This document shows, one piece after another, positions 7,651-17,591 of a stretch of DNA of 29,776 bases. Origin of the DNA: Planctomycetaceae bacterium (GTDB lineage: Bacteria > Planctomycetota > Planctomycetia > Pirellulales > PALSA-1355); the NCBI GenBank assembly GCA_005773095.1, contig SXHT01000255.1, positions 1 through 29,776 on the forward strand. The letters run 5' to 3'. The number at the start of each line of letters is the position of its first letter. Within the stretch, counting starts at the first letter, position 1. The position numbers were made by a program, and so were the translations under genes. Under the pieces are notes generated by a model. It was not told where the DNA came from. It saw only the letters and a list, made by a program, of their open reading frames with translations, and did not search any database.

Positions 7651-7770
7651 GCGACCTTTTTTCGACGATCTCGCCGGGACATGAGTAAAGTCCTGCCAAT
7701 GAGCGCATCGGCAATAGCACTATAGACTTAGGGCAAATACAAGAGCACGGCCGCGGGCTTTGTCGGGGGG

Positions 7771-8898
7771 TCAGGTCCGCTGAGACCTATACAAAAGATC
7801 ATACCTGGCAACCATTGTTGCGATTGCGAATTGGTCGGCGACGCGACGGTGATTCTGCGTACCCAATTTGGCTGCCAGGTCGGCATCGTCGAGGATTGAC
7901 GAGAGCCGATTCAGAAACGCTTCCGCATCACCGCGTGGTGCGATTTGCTTCTCTGCCCCCTCGCCGAGAAGCTCGCGCACACCTTCCACGTCGCAGGCCA
8001 CAATGGGCTTGCCGGCGGCCATTGCTTCCAACACGACATGCGGCATGCCTTCCCATTGGGATGGAAGAACGAGTACATCGCTAGCCGCCAGGATTGCCGG
8101 CACGTCGGCTTGCCACCCCGCGAAGCGAACCCGCGGGCCGATGCGTAATTCCCGGACGATTTGTTCCAGCAGCTCACGATCCGGTCCCTGGCCCACGACG
8201 AGCAGGTCATGAAGCTTACACTGGGCGAAAATTCGGGATGCCAGGTGCATCAGCCAGCCTACTCCTTTCTGAGCGTCGAGTCGGCCCACAAAGGTAATCG
8301 CGCGGCGCCCCGCTGGAACGCCAAGCTCTTGCAGGTCGATCGGTGTCGAGTCCGAGAACTTCCGCAGATCGACGCCATTGGGAATCACCACGATTTTTTG
8401 GGAGGGGAGTCGTCCCGCCGTGCGGGAGTATTCTGCAACGGCCTGGCTCACACAGACGTGATTGGTGACGAACCGATCCGCCCAGCGTGCCAGTCGCAAG
8501 TGCCATCCGCGAGGCTCAGCAACGCGGATGCCGGACATCATGCACGGCACATTGGCCAGCCAGGCTGCGAGCGCAGCGACCAGGTTCGCATGAAACAAGA
8601 ATCCTTGCACCAGATCGGGTCGCTGTCGAAGAAAATGCCGGCGCAAGGACAGGATTGTTCTCGGCAAACTCAGCCACGATCGCGCGCCGAGGAAATGCAC
8701 CGGAATGCCGCTTGCTTGCAGCTCATGAACCAGGGACGCCCGATCTTCCGGTGGGGCCGCGAGCAGGCTATAGACGACCGGATCGTACTTGTCGCGTCCG
8801 AGCCCTGTGGCAAGTTGAACACAGCACCGCTCGGCGCCGCCGACTTGCAGCTCGGTGATTACCAGCGCGATGCGTATCCGTGATGAAGATTCGCCCAC
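7771..8898 (-). CDS. GT4-family glycosyltransferase (GT-B fold)
   Basis: A 375-residue cytosolic glycosyltransferase of family GT4. The N-terminal domain opens with ALVITELQVGGAERCCVQLA, the usual acceptor-side GGAE motif. The C-terminal nucleotide-sugar domain has ITFVGRLDAQKGVGWLM, then VVGQGPDRELLEQI, and the E-x7-E motif in EGMPHVVLEAMAAGKPIVA. The acceptor and sugar cannot be told from sequence; lipopolysaccharide, exopolysaccharide or another glycoconjugate are all possible. It starts with GTG at 8898, with no in-frame ATG close by. It is a single gene, divergent from queA with an overlapping promoter region, and ends before the mraZ promoter region. Confidence 0.9.
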   Translation of the reverse strand: MGESSSRIRIALVITELQVGGAERCCVQLATGLGRDKYDPVVYSLLAAPPEDRASLVHELQASGIPVHFLGARSWLSLPRTILSLRRHFLRQRPDLVQGFLFHANLVAALAAWLANVPCMMSGIRVAEPRGWHLRLARWADRFVTNHVCVSQAVAEYSRTAGRLPSQKIVVIPNGVDLRKFSDSTPIDLQELGVPAGRRAITFVGRLDAQKGVGWLMHLASRIFAQCKLHDLLVVGQGPDRELLEQIVRELRIGPRVRFAGWQADVPAILAASDVLVLPSQWEGMPHVVLEAMAAGKPIVACDVEGVRELLGEGAEKQIAPRGDAEAFLNRLSSILDDADLAAKLGTQNHRRVADQFAIATMVARYDLLYRSQRT

Positions 8899-8931
8899 AG
8901 TCAGCTACTCCATGGCGTGAATGCAGTGTTT

Positions 8932-8960
8932 GCTATACTCAGTGGTGCCAATTGCCGCAA
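8932..8960. promoter_or_regulatory. Overlapping divergent promoters, glycosyltransferase/queA
   Basis: On the plus strand TATACT (8934-8939), preceded by TG and one base, forms an extended -10 box for queA; no good -35 is seen. On the minus strand TTGCGG (8955-8960) and TATAGC (8932-8937) with 17-base spacing suit the glycosyltransferase gene. The two -10 boxes share four bases, so both promoters cannot be open at once. Confidence 0.45.
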
Positions 8961-8988
8961 CCACGACCCTGTTTGTGCCGTCCTGCCT

Positions 8989-10062
8989 ATGACCGACGTT
9001 GCCGCCTACGACTACAAGCCGCCCAAGCACCTGATTGCCCAGCAACCGCTGGTTAACCGCAGTGATGCGCGGCTGCTGGTGGTCGATCGGCGGGAAAATT
9101 CGCTGGCACATTTGCATGTCCGCGACCTGCCGGAATTGCTTTCGCCCAAGGACTGTCTTGTGATGAACGACACCCTGGTCGTACCTGCCCGGCTGGTGGG
9201 TTATCGCACGACCACGGGCGGCCGTTGGGTAGGCCTGTTTCTTTCCGCGGATGAGCAGGGGCGTTGGCGGGTGCTCGGCAAGGCGCGGGGCCGGCTATCG
9301 GAAGATGAAACCGTGACGTTGGTCAGCAACCAGGGACGCGAGGAGTTCCGGCTAAGGCTGCTGGCGAAGGAGCCAGGGGGTATTTGGCTGGTCCGACCGG
9401 AGCCGTTCCATCCCGAGCCGGCTGCCGACCCTTCGCAACTGCTCGATCGTGTCGGGAGGGTGCCGTTGCCGCACTACATCCGCCAGGGTGAGATGGTCGA
9501 CAGTGACGCCCAACGCTATCAAACGGTCTTTGCCGAACGGCCGGGTTCGGTGGCCGCTCCGACTGCTGGCTTGCACTTCACCAAAGAACTGCTGGAACGG
9601 ATCGAAAAGCAGGGGACGAGCGTCGCGCGATTGACGCTGCACGTCGGCCTGGGCACATTTCGATCGATCGCCACCGATTCCATTGAAGATCACCTGATGC
9701 ATGGCGAGTGGGGCACCCTCTCGAAAAACGCATGCGACCTGGTCAATCACTGTCGAGCTGCTGGCGGACGCGTGGTGGCCGTTGGCACAACCACGGTGCG
9801 TACGTTGGAAACAGCGGCACTTGCCGGGAGTCTGCATTCGCCGCTTGCACCGTGGTCGGGCGAAACCGATCTGTACATCCGGCCGGGACATCAATTTCGC
9901 GCCGTTGATGCCTTGATGACCAATTTTCACCTGCCGAGGACGACCCTGTTGGTGCTGGTGCGCACGTTGGGCGGCGACGCGTTAATTCGGCGGGCATACG
10001 CGGAAGCAATTCATGAGGAATATCGGTTCTTCAGCTATGGGGACGCAATGCTGATTGTCTAA
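8989..10062 (+). CDS. queA: S-adenosylmethionine:tRNA ribosyltransferase-isomerase QueA
   Basis: QueA transfers and isomerises the ribosyl part of SAM onto 7-aminomethyl-7-deazaguanine at tRNA position 34, making epoxyqueuosine, the substrate of QueG. The 357-residue protein starts MTDVAAYDYKPPKHLIAQQP. It has the family motifs MNDTLVVPARL, LPHYIR, ERPGSVAAPTAGLHFT, LHVGLGTFR, VGTTTVRTLE, TDLYIRPGH and MTNFHLPRTTLLVLV. The start at 8989 fits the family N-terminus; the longer frame from 8917 covers the promoter. It appears to be a single gene; the next gene, 61 bases on, has its own ribosome binding site. Confidence 0.96.
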   Translation: MTDVAAYDYKPPKHLIAQQPLVNRSDARLLVVDRRENSLAHLHVRDLPELLSPKDCLVMNDTLVVPARLVGYRTTTGGRWVGLFLSADEQGRWRVLGKARGRLSEDETVTLVSNQGREEFRLRLLAKEPGGIWLVRPEPFHPEPAADPSQLLDRVGRVPLPHYIRQGEMVDSDAQRYQTVFAERPGSVAAPTAGLHFTKELLERIEKQGTSVARLTLHVGLGTFRSIATDSIEDHLMHGEWGTLSKNACDLVNHCRAAGGRVVAVGTTTVRTLETAALAGSLHSPLAPWSGETDLYIRPGHQFRAVDALMTNFHLPRTTLLVLVRTLGGDALIRRAYAEAIHEEYRFFSYGDAMLIV

Positions 10063-10083
10063 TCGCGGTCGATGCGATAGAGT
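10055..10083 (+). promoter_or_regulatory. Weak promoter candidate for the 159-aa secreted protein
   Basis: TTGTCT (10055-10060) and TAGAGT (10078-10083) are separated by 17 bases, each matching the consensus at four of six positions. The downstream gene starts at 10124 with a perfect AGGAGG at 10111-10116. Confidence 0.3.
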
Positions 10084-10123
10084 AAGCTCAGACAGGGGGA
10101 AATATTTAAGAGGAGGCGATGTC

Positions 10124-10603
10124 ATGTCGATTCTCACGGTTACTTTGGCGGTGCATCTGCTGGCCGCGTCCCCGCCGGAAAGCAATGGGGACTTCATCCC
10201 TCGCCACGAAACGATATCGCCTGCAAAACTACGCGCGGCGGTTCATTCTGCGCTCAAACGTGAGGCCCAGGCGAACGGCCCGGTGCGTGTGGCAATGGCC
10301 AAGGAATTGGTTGCACTCTACCAGCAGATTGGACTTAACCAACAGTTGGCGCCGGGGCCGCGGCAGCAGATGCAGGGGCTCGTTGGCGGAAGATTAAATC
10401 GCGCCGCGAAAAACGACGACTATGGCCCCGAACTCGTCGAGCTGATCGAGCGCACCATTGCTCCCGGCTCCTGGGAAAGCCAGGGCGGTTTGGGCCGAAT
10501 CTATTACTGGCGAAACGGCCGAGCGCTCGTCATCAGCCAAACGCAGGACACACATGAGCGGCTGGTGGACTTGGTGCGGCAGCTTCACCACGCGGGCAAC
10601 TAA
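10124..10603 (+). CDS. Predicted secreted small protein, unknown function
   Basis: A 159-residue product. The start at 10124 is strongly supported by AGGAGG seven bases upstream. The N-terminus MSILTVTLAVHLLAASPPES looks like a short signal peptide with likely cleavage after the LLAAS region. The middle is helical and charged. The C-terminal part (GLGRIYYWRNGRALVISQTQ, then HERLVDLVRQLHH) resembles the short N-domain-like module found in secretin-related planctomycete proteins. That resemblance is from memory and weak. I do not recognise a named family. It follows queA but has its own translation signal and ends before repeat copy D. Confidence 0.75.
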   Translation: MSILTVTLAVHLLAASPPESNGDFIPRHETISPAKLRAAVHSALKREAQANGPVRVAMAKELVALYQQIGLNQQLAPGPRQQMQGLVGGRLNRAAKNDDYGPELVELIERTIAPGSWESQGGLGRIYYWRNGRALVISQTQDTHERLVDLVRQLHHAGN

Positions 10604-10739
10604 CGGCGTTTTCGACGATTTGCCGCGATGCAGGGTGTCCTTGGGGCGCGGAACGCGGGTGCTGGGGCAGAACGTAGCGATGGTCCCCGCGTGAAGCTTT
10701 TGGGACTCTGCCGCGGCTCGGATCCTGGCAGCCTCGACG

Positions 10740-10875
10740 GTAACCGTTCACGGGCCAAGACAGGGGGACAGGCACATTTTCCCGGGAACCACGTTCGACA
10801 ACCTCCTGACCGAACGATGCGCCTCTCGCGAATTTGCCGGGAAAATGAGCCAGTCCCCGGCCTCTGTACGGTTAC
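10740..10875 (+). repeat. Dispersed ~136-bp palindromic element, copy D
   Basis: A full-length copy of exactly the same length as copy A. It begins GTAACCGTTCACGGGCCAAG and ends TGTACGGTTAC, one base different from the perfect terminal repeat. Both inner arms are intact. Confidence 0.9.
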
Positions 10876-10914
10876 GCCTCGACGGCGCAGTTCTTCCTTG
10901 TCGCCAGCGCAGGG

Positions 10915-11027
10915 CCAATCAGTGTTTTACATTCGGCAACCTGGTAGGGCCGGCTTTGCCGGCCGTGGATGGGAAAGTCACGTGAATCCGGCCGGCACAG
11001 CCGGCCCTACAGCGGATAACTGATTGG
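10915..11027. repeat. Second palindromic element family (113 bp)
   Basis: The outer ends CCAATCAGT (10915-10923) and ACTGATTGG (11019-11027) are perfect inverted repeats. Inner 20-base arms at 10945-10964 and 10990-11009 (TAGGGCCGGCTTTGCCGGCC and its partner) are inverted with one mismatch. The layout is MITE- or REPIN-like and unrelated in sequence to the 136-bp family. Confidence 0.8.
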
Positions 11028-11118
11028 CCGTGGCCAGCGAGACCCGCTTGCAAAACCGCCGTGGGTCGGATACTTGTGAGGGCTTCCCAAAAAAGCGCCG
11101 CCGCAGGAATTGCCCGCT

Positions 11119-11508
11119 ATGGACGATGACAAGAGCAAGGAAGTTGCCACCAAGCGTGTATTGATCGTGGACGATGACCAAGAAATCGTTGATTCGGTCC
11201 GTTACGCTTTAGAGGCCAAGGGGTACCAGGTTCTGATTGCCCGAGACGGCAATCAGGGATTGGCGATGGCCGAGCGCGAGGATCCCGATTTGGTGATTCT
11301 CGATATGATGATGCCCAAGCGCAGCGGGTTCTTGGTACTCGAGCGCCTTCGTCGCACCCGTCCGGTTCCGCTCAAGGTGATCATGATCACGGCGAATGAA
11401 GGCAGCCGGCACAAAGCGTACGCCGAGATGCTGGGCGTTGACGACTACATCCGCAAGCCGTTCGCCATGGACCGCCTGATGGACAGTGTCCATCGCCTGC
11501 TGGCGTGA
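11119..11508 (+). CDS. Stand-alone response-regulator receiver protein
   Basis: A 129-residue CheY-like protein made only of a receiver (REC) domain. The acidic pocket is in VLIVDDDQEIVDS, the phospho-acceptor is D62 in LVILDMMMPKRSG, the switch Thr is in VIMITANEG, and the Lys is in DDYIRKPF. No output domain is present, so it would act through protein contact, in a phosphorelay or on a partner not encoded here. No histidine kinase is adjacent. ATG 11119 is preferred over TTG 11110; AGGA lies about 12 bases upstream. The last codons (VHRLLA and stop) form the first unit of a tandem repeat. Confidence 0.9.
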   Translation: MDDDKSKEVATKRVLIVDDDQEIVDSVRYALEAKGYQVLIARDGNQGLAMAEREDPDLVILDMMMPKRSGFLVLERLRRTRPVPLKVIMITANEGSRHKAYAEMLGVDDYIRKPFAMDRLMDSVHRLLA

Positions 11509-11604
11509 ATGTGGGTCCATCGCCTGCTGGCGTGAGTGGGGTTCAACGCCTGCTGGCGTGAGTGGGGTGCATCGCCTGCTGGCGTGAGTGGGGTGCATCG
11601 CCTG
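11491..11604 (+). repeat. Tandem repeat of 26-27 bp built on the end of the receiver gene
   Basis: Units start at 11491, 11518, 11544 and 11570, with a partial unit from 11596. Each contains CGCCTGCTGGCG followed by TGAGTGGGG or a close variant. Unit 1 is the last codons and stop of the receiver gene. Unit 1 is 27 bp and the later ones 26 bp, so the gene's C-terminal codons are repeated once in frame after the stop and then out of frame. Confidence 0.9.
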
Positions 11605-11649
11605 TTCGATCCCAAACAGAATCTCTCACGGAGCCGCAGAGTCACGGAG

Positions 11650-11814
11650 ATGCATGAGAACGAGATTGGAACGTTGATCATCGACAGTGCCGTGCATTTG
11701 CACCAGGATCGCGGGCCGGGACTGCTGGAGATGGTGTACGAAGTGACTTTGGCCGCCAGGCTCAGAAAGCGCGGATTGTCGGTGGAGCGTCGGGTTTCCA
11801 TTTCCATCGAATAG
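11650..11814 (+). pseudogene. GxxExxY protein, 3'-truncated remnant
   Basis: The 54-residue frame starts MHENEIGTLIIDSAVHLHQD and contains GLLEMVY, the G-x-x-E-x-x-Y motif that names the family. It continues ARLRKRGLSVERRVSISIE and then stops at TAG. Intact members run about 120-130 residues, so the second half is missing. Repeat copy E begins 13 bases after the stop. The stop falls where a Tyr is usual in the family, so a nonsense change plus truncation by the element is likely. The upstream bases CACGGAGCCGCAGAGTCACG resemble the short direct repeats I recall before other GxxExxY genes. The family's function is unsettled. Confidence 0.7.
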
Positions 11815-11826
11815 GAGCGGCAGCCA

Positions 11827-11951
11827 CGGGCCGGGGACTGTCGCATTTTCCCGGCGAATTCGCGAGAGGTGCCTCGTTCTGTTGGCGGGTCGCCCAACGC
11901 GGTTCCCGGGAAAATGTGCCTGTCCCCCTCTCTTGGCCCGTGAACGGTTAC
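11827..11951 (-). repeat. Dispersed palindromic element, copy E (inverted)
   Basis: Same element as copies A-D but in the opposite orientation. Its minus-strand start, GTAACCGTTCACGGGCCAAG, lies at 11951 and downwards. The far terminal repeat is missing. It lies at the point where the GxxExxY gene is cut off. Confidence 0.85.
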
Positions 11952-12065
11952 CTGTCGCATTCGATGCCACGGTTTCCGCCCTGCGATTCGGGTTTGTCGG
12001 CTTTCGCGTTCGCCCAAATTCTGAGCGTTGCCGGTTCAGCGGCGAGGTATATTGCCGCTCGGCGA

Positions 12066-12113
12066 CGGCACACGGAGTGTGCCTGCTACGTAGCAGGCAT
12101 ACTCCGTATGCCG
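12066..12113. repeat. 48-bp near-perfect palindrome without loop
   Basis: Two 24-base half-sites meet at 12089/12090 (TGCCTGCTAC and GTAGCAGGCA at the centre), with two mismatches in 24 pairs. It could extrude as a cruciform or fold as a long hairpin if transcribed. There is no T tract. It resembles a REP-type palindrome. Confidence 0.8.
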
Positions 12114-12801
12114 TTGCTGACCTTGGTCGTTAACGTGAATGGGAGGGTCGGGGATTCAGGCGTGAGGGGTTTGCTCGCACGACCTCGTTGATGTGATGAA
12201 TCCTGGCCTCGGACTCCAGAAAATTTCCTCCTACGGTAACCCGCCGCCAGATTTTTTCTAAATGTGCGAAACACGGTATTGTCCTGGGGCTCATCTCTGA
12301 CGATAATTTAACATAGGACGAGGCGGGAAATTGTTCAGGCTAGGGATGGCCGTTTATGAACCCCCGCAGTGCAAAGTATCGGGTTTTGAGCGACCAACCG
12401 GCCAGGCCGCACCACCAATCGGCCGCGTCGGGCCACGCCAACCGCTCCCACCAGTCTGAGTTCTTTTCCAATTCTGTTCTCCACCCTGTTCGCTGGATGA
12501 TCGACGCAAGCCTCTTCTCGGGCCGAGTCGAGGGTTCTTGCTGCGCGGTCGGAAACAAATGGAAGGAATTGGGGACCGCGGTTTGCGCCAAGATCGCGAT
12601 AGGCCGTCGTCCACAGTTGGCGTCCGGCAAGAAGGGGCAGCCACCGGGCTGCAGGTATCAGCCCGGCCAAACCATGGGAAAAGTGGTTTGCCCGCCCTTG
12701 CTTTCCAGGCGCCTGGCTAATGGGTTCGGTAATTAGGAGCGTCAGGCAGACCAACCACCTTAACACCAAAGTAATTTCGGGTCAGGCGGCTCTCAGCCCG
12801 T
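12114..12801. other. Long stretch without a confident gene
   Basis: I see no reliable gene here. Minus-strand frames at 12335-12769 and 12340-12630, and plus-strand frames at 12356-12736, overlap each other, and none has a recognisable domain. The 12340-12630 frame ends in a Trp-rich segment (WWERLAWPDAADWWCGLAGW) that could be a gene remnant. A promoter-like sequence lies at 12279-12307. Confidence 0.45.
12279..12307 (+). promoter_or_regulatory. Promoter-like sequence far upstream of prkA
   Basis: TTGTCC (12279-12284) and GATAAT (12302-12307) are separated by 17 bases; the -10 box matches five of six positions. The next confident gene, prkA, starts 558 bases downstream. The promoter would therefore give a very long leader, a small RNA, or a short peptide (a 37-codon frame starts at 12346). 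Confidence 0.4.
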
Positions 12802-12857
12802 CTCCTCGCTTAGGCGGGGACCCCTCGGGCAGCGAGCCCCAAAGCTCGTCGAGGAGG
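12802..12857 (+). promoter_or_regulatory. Structured leader that could mask the prkA ribosome binding site
   Basis: CTCCTCG (12802-12808) is complementary to CGAGGAG (12850-12856), which overlaps the prkA Shine-Dalgarno sequence GAGGAGG. Between them lies a nested hairpin. GGGG (12816-12819) pairs with CCCC (12837-12840), and CTCG (12824-12827) pairs with CGAG (12833-12836). Folding would hide the ribosome binding site. This is a hand-made prediction. Confidence 0.4.
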
Positions 12858-12864
12858 ATGATCG

Positions 12865-14896
<2,032 letters not shown>

Positions 14897-14910
<14 letters not shown>

Positions 14911-16027
14911 GACGCAGCGAGCCGCTATGAAAGTCGATCGCGACCAATCTCGATTCAAGCAAATCGTGCGGGGCAAAATCCGCGAGAATCTGCGGAAGTA
15001 CGTCACGCACGGGGAGATGATCGGCCGTAAAGGGCGTGAACTGGTGAGCATTCCGTTGCCGCAACTCGACGTGCCACATTTTCGTTACGGCAAGAACGGC
15101 TCGGGAGGCGTGGGGCAGGGAGATGGCCAGCAGGGGGACCAGGTCGCCTCGGGCGAAGCCGATGGCAAAGGACCGGCCGGAAGCGAGCCGGGCGCGCATG
15201 TGCTGGAAGTGGAAGTCACGCTCGAGGAACTCGCGGCGATCCTGGGGGACGAGTTGCAATTGCCGCGCATTGAACCCAAAGGCCAAGATCGAATTGAGCA
15301 GGTCAAAGGTCGTTATCGCAGCATGCGGCGGGTCGGCCCCGAGTCGCTCCGCCATTTTCGTCGTACGTACATGCAAGCTCTGCGGCGGCAGATTTCGGAA
15401 CTAACCTATTCGCCCGAGAAGCCACGCATCGTGCCGATTCGCGAGGATAAACGCTATCGTTCCTGGAATTCCGTGAATGTTCCGCAGGCGAACGCCGCGA
15501 TCATCTACATCATGGACGTCTCGGGCTCGATGACGGATGATCAAAAAGAGATTGTCCGCACCGCGGCGTTCTGGCTTGATACCTGGCTCACGAGCCAATA
15601 CGACGGCTTGGAGATCAGCTACCTGATTCACGATGCCGCCGCCAAGGAGGTGGACGAGCATACCTTCTACCACACGCGCGAAAGCGGCGGCACACGGATC
15701 AGTTCGGCCTACAAGCTCTGCAGCGAAGTCATCCAGAGCAAGTTTCCGCCAAGTGAATGGAACAATTACGTATTTCAATTTTCCGATGGTGATAACTGGG
15801 GCGAGGACAATGACCGCAGCGTGAGCTTGTTGCGGGAACAAATTCTGCCCCACGTGAATCAGTTCTGTTATGGGCAGGTCGAAAGCCCCTACGGCAGCGG
15901 CGAGTTTCTGCGAGCGCTGCGTTCGGCGTTCGGCAATGACCAGGAAGAAAAACTCGTGCTCACCGAGATTGAGAACAAGGAAGCAATTTACGATGCCCTG
16001 AAAGAGTTTCTTGGAAAGGGAGCCTGA
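14897..16027 (+). CDS. yhbH: YhbH/YeaH-family (DUF444) protein with VWA-like domain
   Basis: A 376-residue DUF444 protein. The N-terminal part has KIRENLRKYVTHGEMIGRKG and IPLPQLDVPHFRYG, then a Gly-rich linker (about 70-100). The C-terminal half is von Willebrand A-like, with a metal-site motif D207-V-S-G-S in IIYIMDVSGSMTDD, then HESGGTRISS-like text as TRESGGTRISSAYKL, and FQFSDGDNWGED. In other bacteria this protein works with PrkA and SpoVR; the mechanism is unsettled. It starts inside the 3' end of prkA (ATG 14897, 14-base overlap), so translation is probably coupled; ATG 14927 is an alternative start. Confidence 0.93.
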
Positions 16028-16064
16028 GCGCGCGCGGCAAAGCCGCAAGCGATCTGAAGACACC

Positions 16065-17591
16065 ATGGCGACCGCTCAACTTCACGCATTACCCGACGAA
16101 TTGGCGGCTGTACAGCGCCGCATTGAAGGTTATGCGCGCGGTCATGGCCTCGACTTTTTCCAAACGGTTTTCGAACTGGTCGATGCCGATCAGCTCAACG
16201 CCGTCGCGGCCTACGGCGGCTTTCCCACGCGCTATCCGCATTGGCGGTTCGGCATGGAATACGAGCAGCTATCGAAGGGTTACCACTACGGGCTGCAAAA
16301 AATCTATGAGCTGGTGATCAACAACGATCCGTGCTACGCCTACTTGATGAAGTCCAACGAGCTAACCGATCAAAAGCTGGTGATGGCCCATGTTTACGGA
16401 CACTGTGATTTCTTCAAGAACAACTATTGGTTCAGTCAGACCAGCCGCAAGATGATGGATGAGATGGCCAACCACGGCAATCGCATCCGGAAGTTTATCG
16501 ATCGGTTCGGCGTGGAAGAGGTTGAGGCCTTTATCGACGCCTGCCTGAGCATCGAAGACTTGATTGACATTTACTCCCCCCACATTCAGCGCTACGAGCG
16601 GCGAGATAAGTATCAGTTCGCCCACGCCACGGGCGAAGAGGATCTGCCGCCGCCGAATAAATTTGACGCCAAGCAGTACATGGACCGATTTATCAATCCA
16701 CCGAAAGTGCTGGCAGCCGAGGCCGAGCGGCAGCGCAAGGAATCCGAGCAGGGAGAGAAGCGGTTTCCCAAGGAGCCGATGCGCGATGTGATGTTGTTCA
16801 TCCTCGACCACGCTCCGCTCAAGCCCTGGCAGCTTGAGGTGCTGTCGATCATTCGCGACGAGGCCTGCTATTTCGCGCCGCAGGCCCAGACCAAAATCAT
16901 GAATGAAGGTTGGGCAAGCTACTGGCACAGCACCATTATGACTCAACAAGGCCTGGAACCGGCCGACGTGATCAATTACGCCGACCATCATTCCGGCACG
17001 CTGGCCGCCAGCCCGAACCGGCTGAATCCCTACAAGCTTGGAATCGAGCTGTTCCGCGACATCGAGGTGCGGTGGAATCGCGGCCGATTCGGCAAGGAGT
17101 ACGAGGAGTGCGACGATATGCAGAAGTGTCGTACGTGGGACACCGAGATCATGCAGGGCCGGCAGAAGATCTTCGAAGTGCGGCGAATTCATAACGACCT
17201 GACCTTTATCGACGAATTCCTGACGCTCGAGTTTTGTCGCCAGCACAAGCTATTCCAGTTCGGCTACAACCCGAGCAGCGACGCCTACGAAATCGAAAGC
17301 CGCGAGTTCCCCAAGGTCAAGCAGCAGTTGCTGTTCAACCTGACGAACATGGGCCGGCCGAATATCCAGGTCATTGACGGCAACTATAGGAACCGCGGTG
17401 AACTGTACCTGGAACATGTGCATTCGGGCGTGGATCTGAAGCTGAACTATGCCCACGATACGCTGGAAAACGTGCATCGTTTGTGGATGCGTCCAGTGCA
17501 CATTGAAACCGTTGTTGAGGGAGCGAAGACGGTGCTTTCGTTCGATGGTTCGGAACACAAGACCGACAAACAGGGGGAGAAGAAGTCATGA
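16065..17591 (+). CDS. spoVR: SpoVR-family protein
   Basis: A 508-residue SpoVR family protein (YcgB in E. coli). It contains ARGHGLDFFQTVFELVDADQ, then GGFPTRYPHWRFGMEYEQL, KIYELVINNDPCYAYLM, MAHVYGHCDFFKNNYWF, QTKIMNEGWASYWHSTIM and NPYKLGIELFRDIEVRWN, all typical of the family. The His- and Glu-rich motifs (HVYGHCDFF, NEGWASYWH) suggest a metal-binding, peptidase-like fold; this is inference. It is named for B. subtilis spore cortex formation, but it is widespread in non-spore-formers next to prkA and yhbH. ATG 16065 was chosen because the upstream extension is spacer DNA. It overlaps the next gene by four bases. Confidence 0.95.
   Translation: MATAQLHALPDELAAVQRRIEGYARGHGLDFFQTVFELVDADQLNAVAAYGGFPTRYPHWRFGMEYEQLSKGYHYGLQKIYELVINNDPCYAYLMKSNELTDQKLVMAHVYGHCDFFKNNYWFSQTSRKMMDEMANHGNRIRKFIDRFGVEEVEAFIDACLSIEDLIDIYSPHIQRYERRDKYQFAHATGEEDLPPPNKFDAKQYMDRFINPPKVLAAEAERQRKESEQGEKRFPKEPMRDVMLFILDHAPLKPWQLEVLSIIRDEACYFAPQAQTKIMNEGWASYWHSTIMTQQGLEPADVINYADHHSGTLAASPNRLNPYKLGIELFRDIEVRWNRGRFGKEYEECDDMQKCRTWDTEIMQGRQKIFEVRRIHNDLTFIDEFLTLEFCRQHKLFQFGYNPSSDAYEIESREFPKVKQQLLFNLTNMGRPNIQVIDGNYRNRGELYLEHVHSGVDLKLNYAHDTLENVHRLWMRPVHIETVVEGAKTVLSFDGSEHKTDKQGEKKS

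Larger units (their letters stand above)
10604..11118. other. Gene-free stretch carrying two repeat elements
   Basis: These 515 bases hold repeat copy D (10740-10875) and a different palindromic element (10915-11027). The remaining DNA shows no convincing gene; the open frames seen run through the repeats. Confidence 0.6.

Noticed and set aside
11491..11604. Possible CRISPR array
   Set aside because: The repeats are contiguous with no spacers of constant length and are tied to the end of a coding gene.
12346..12459. 37-codon plus-strand frame after the orphan promoter
   Set aside because: Pro-rich, without a clear ribosome binding site or hydrophobic segment; kept only as a possibility in the promoter finding.
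12335..12769. Possible minus-strand genes (144 and 96 codons in two frames)
   Set aside because: Frames overlap each other and have no recognised domain; one has a Trp-rich tail that might be a remnant, but the evidence is too weak for a gene call.
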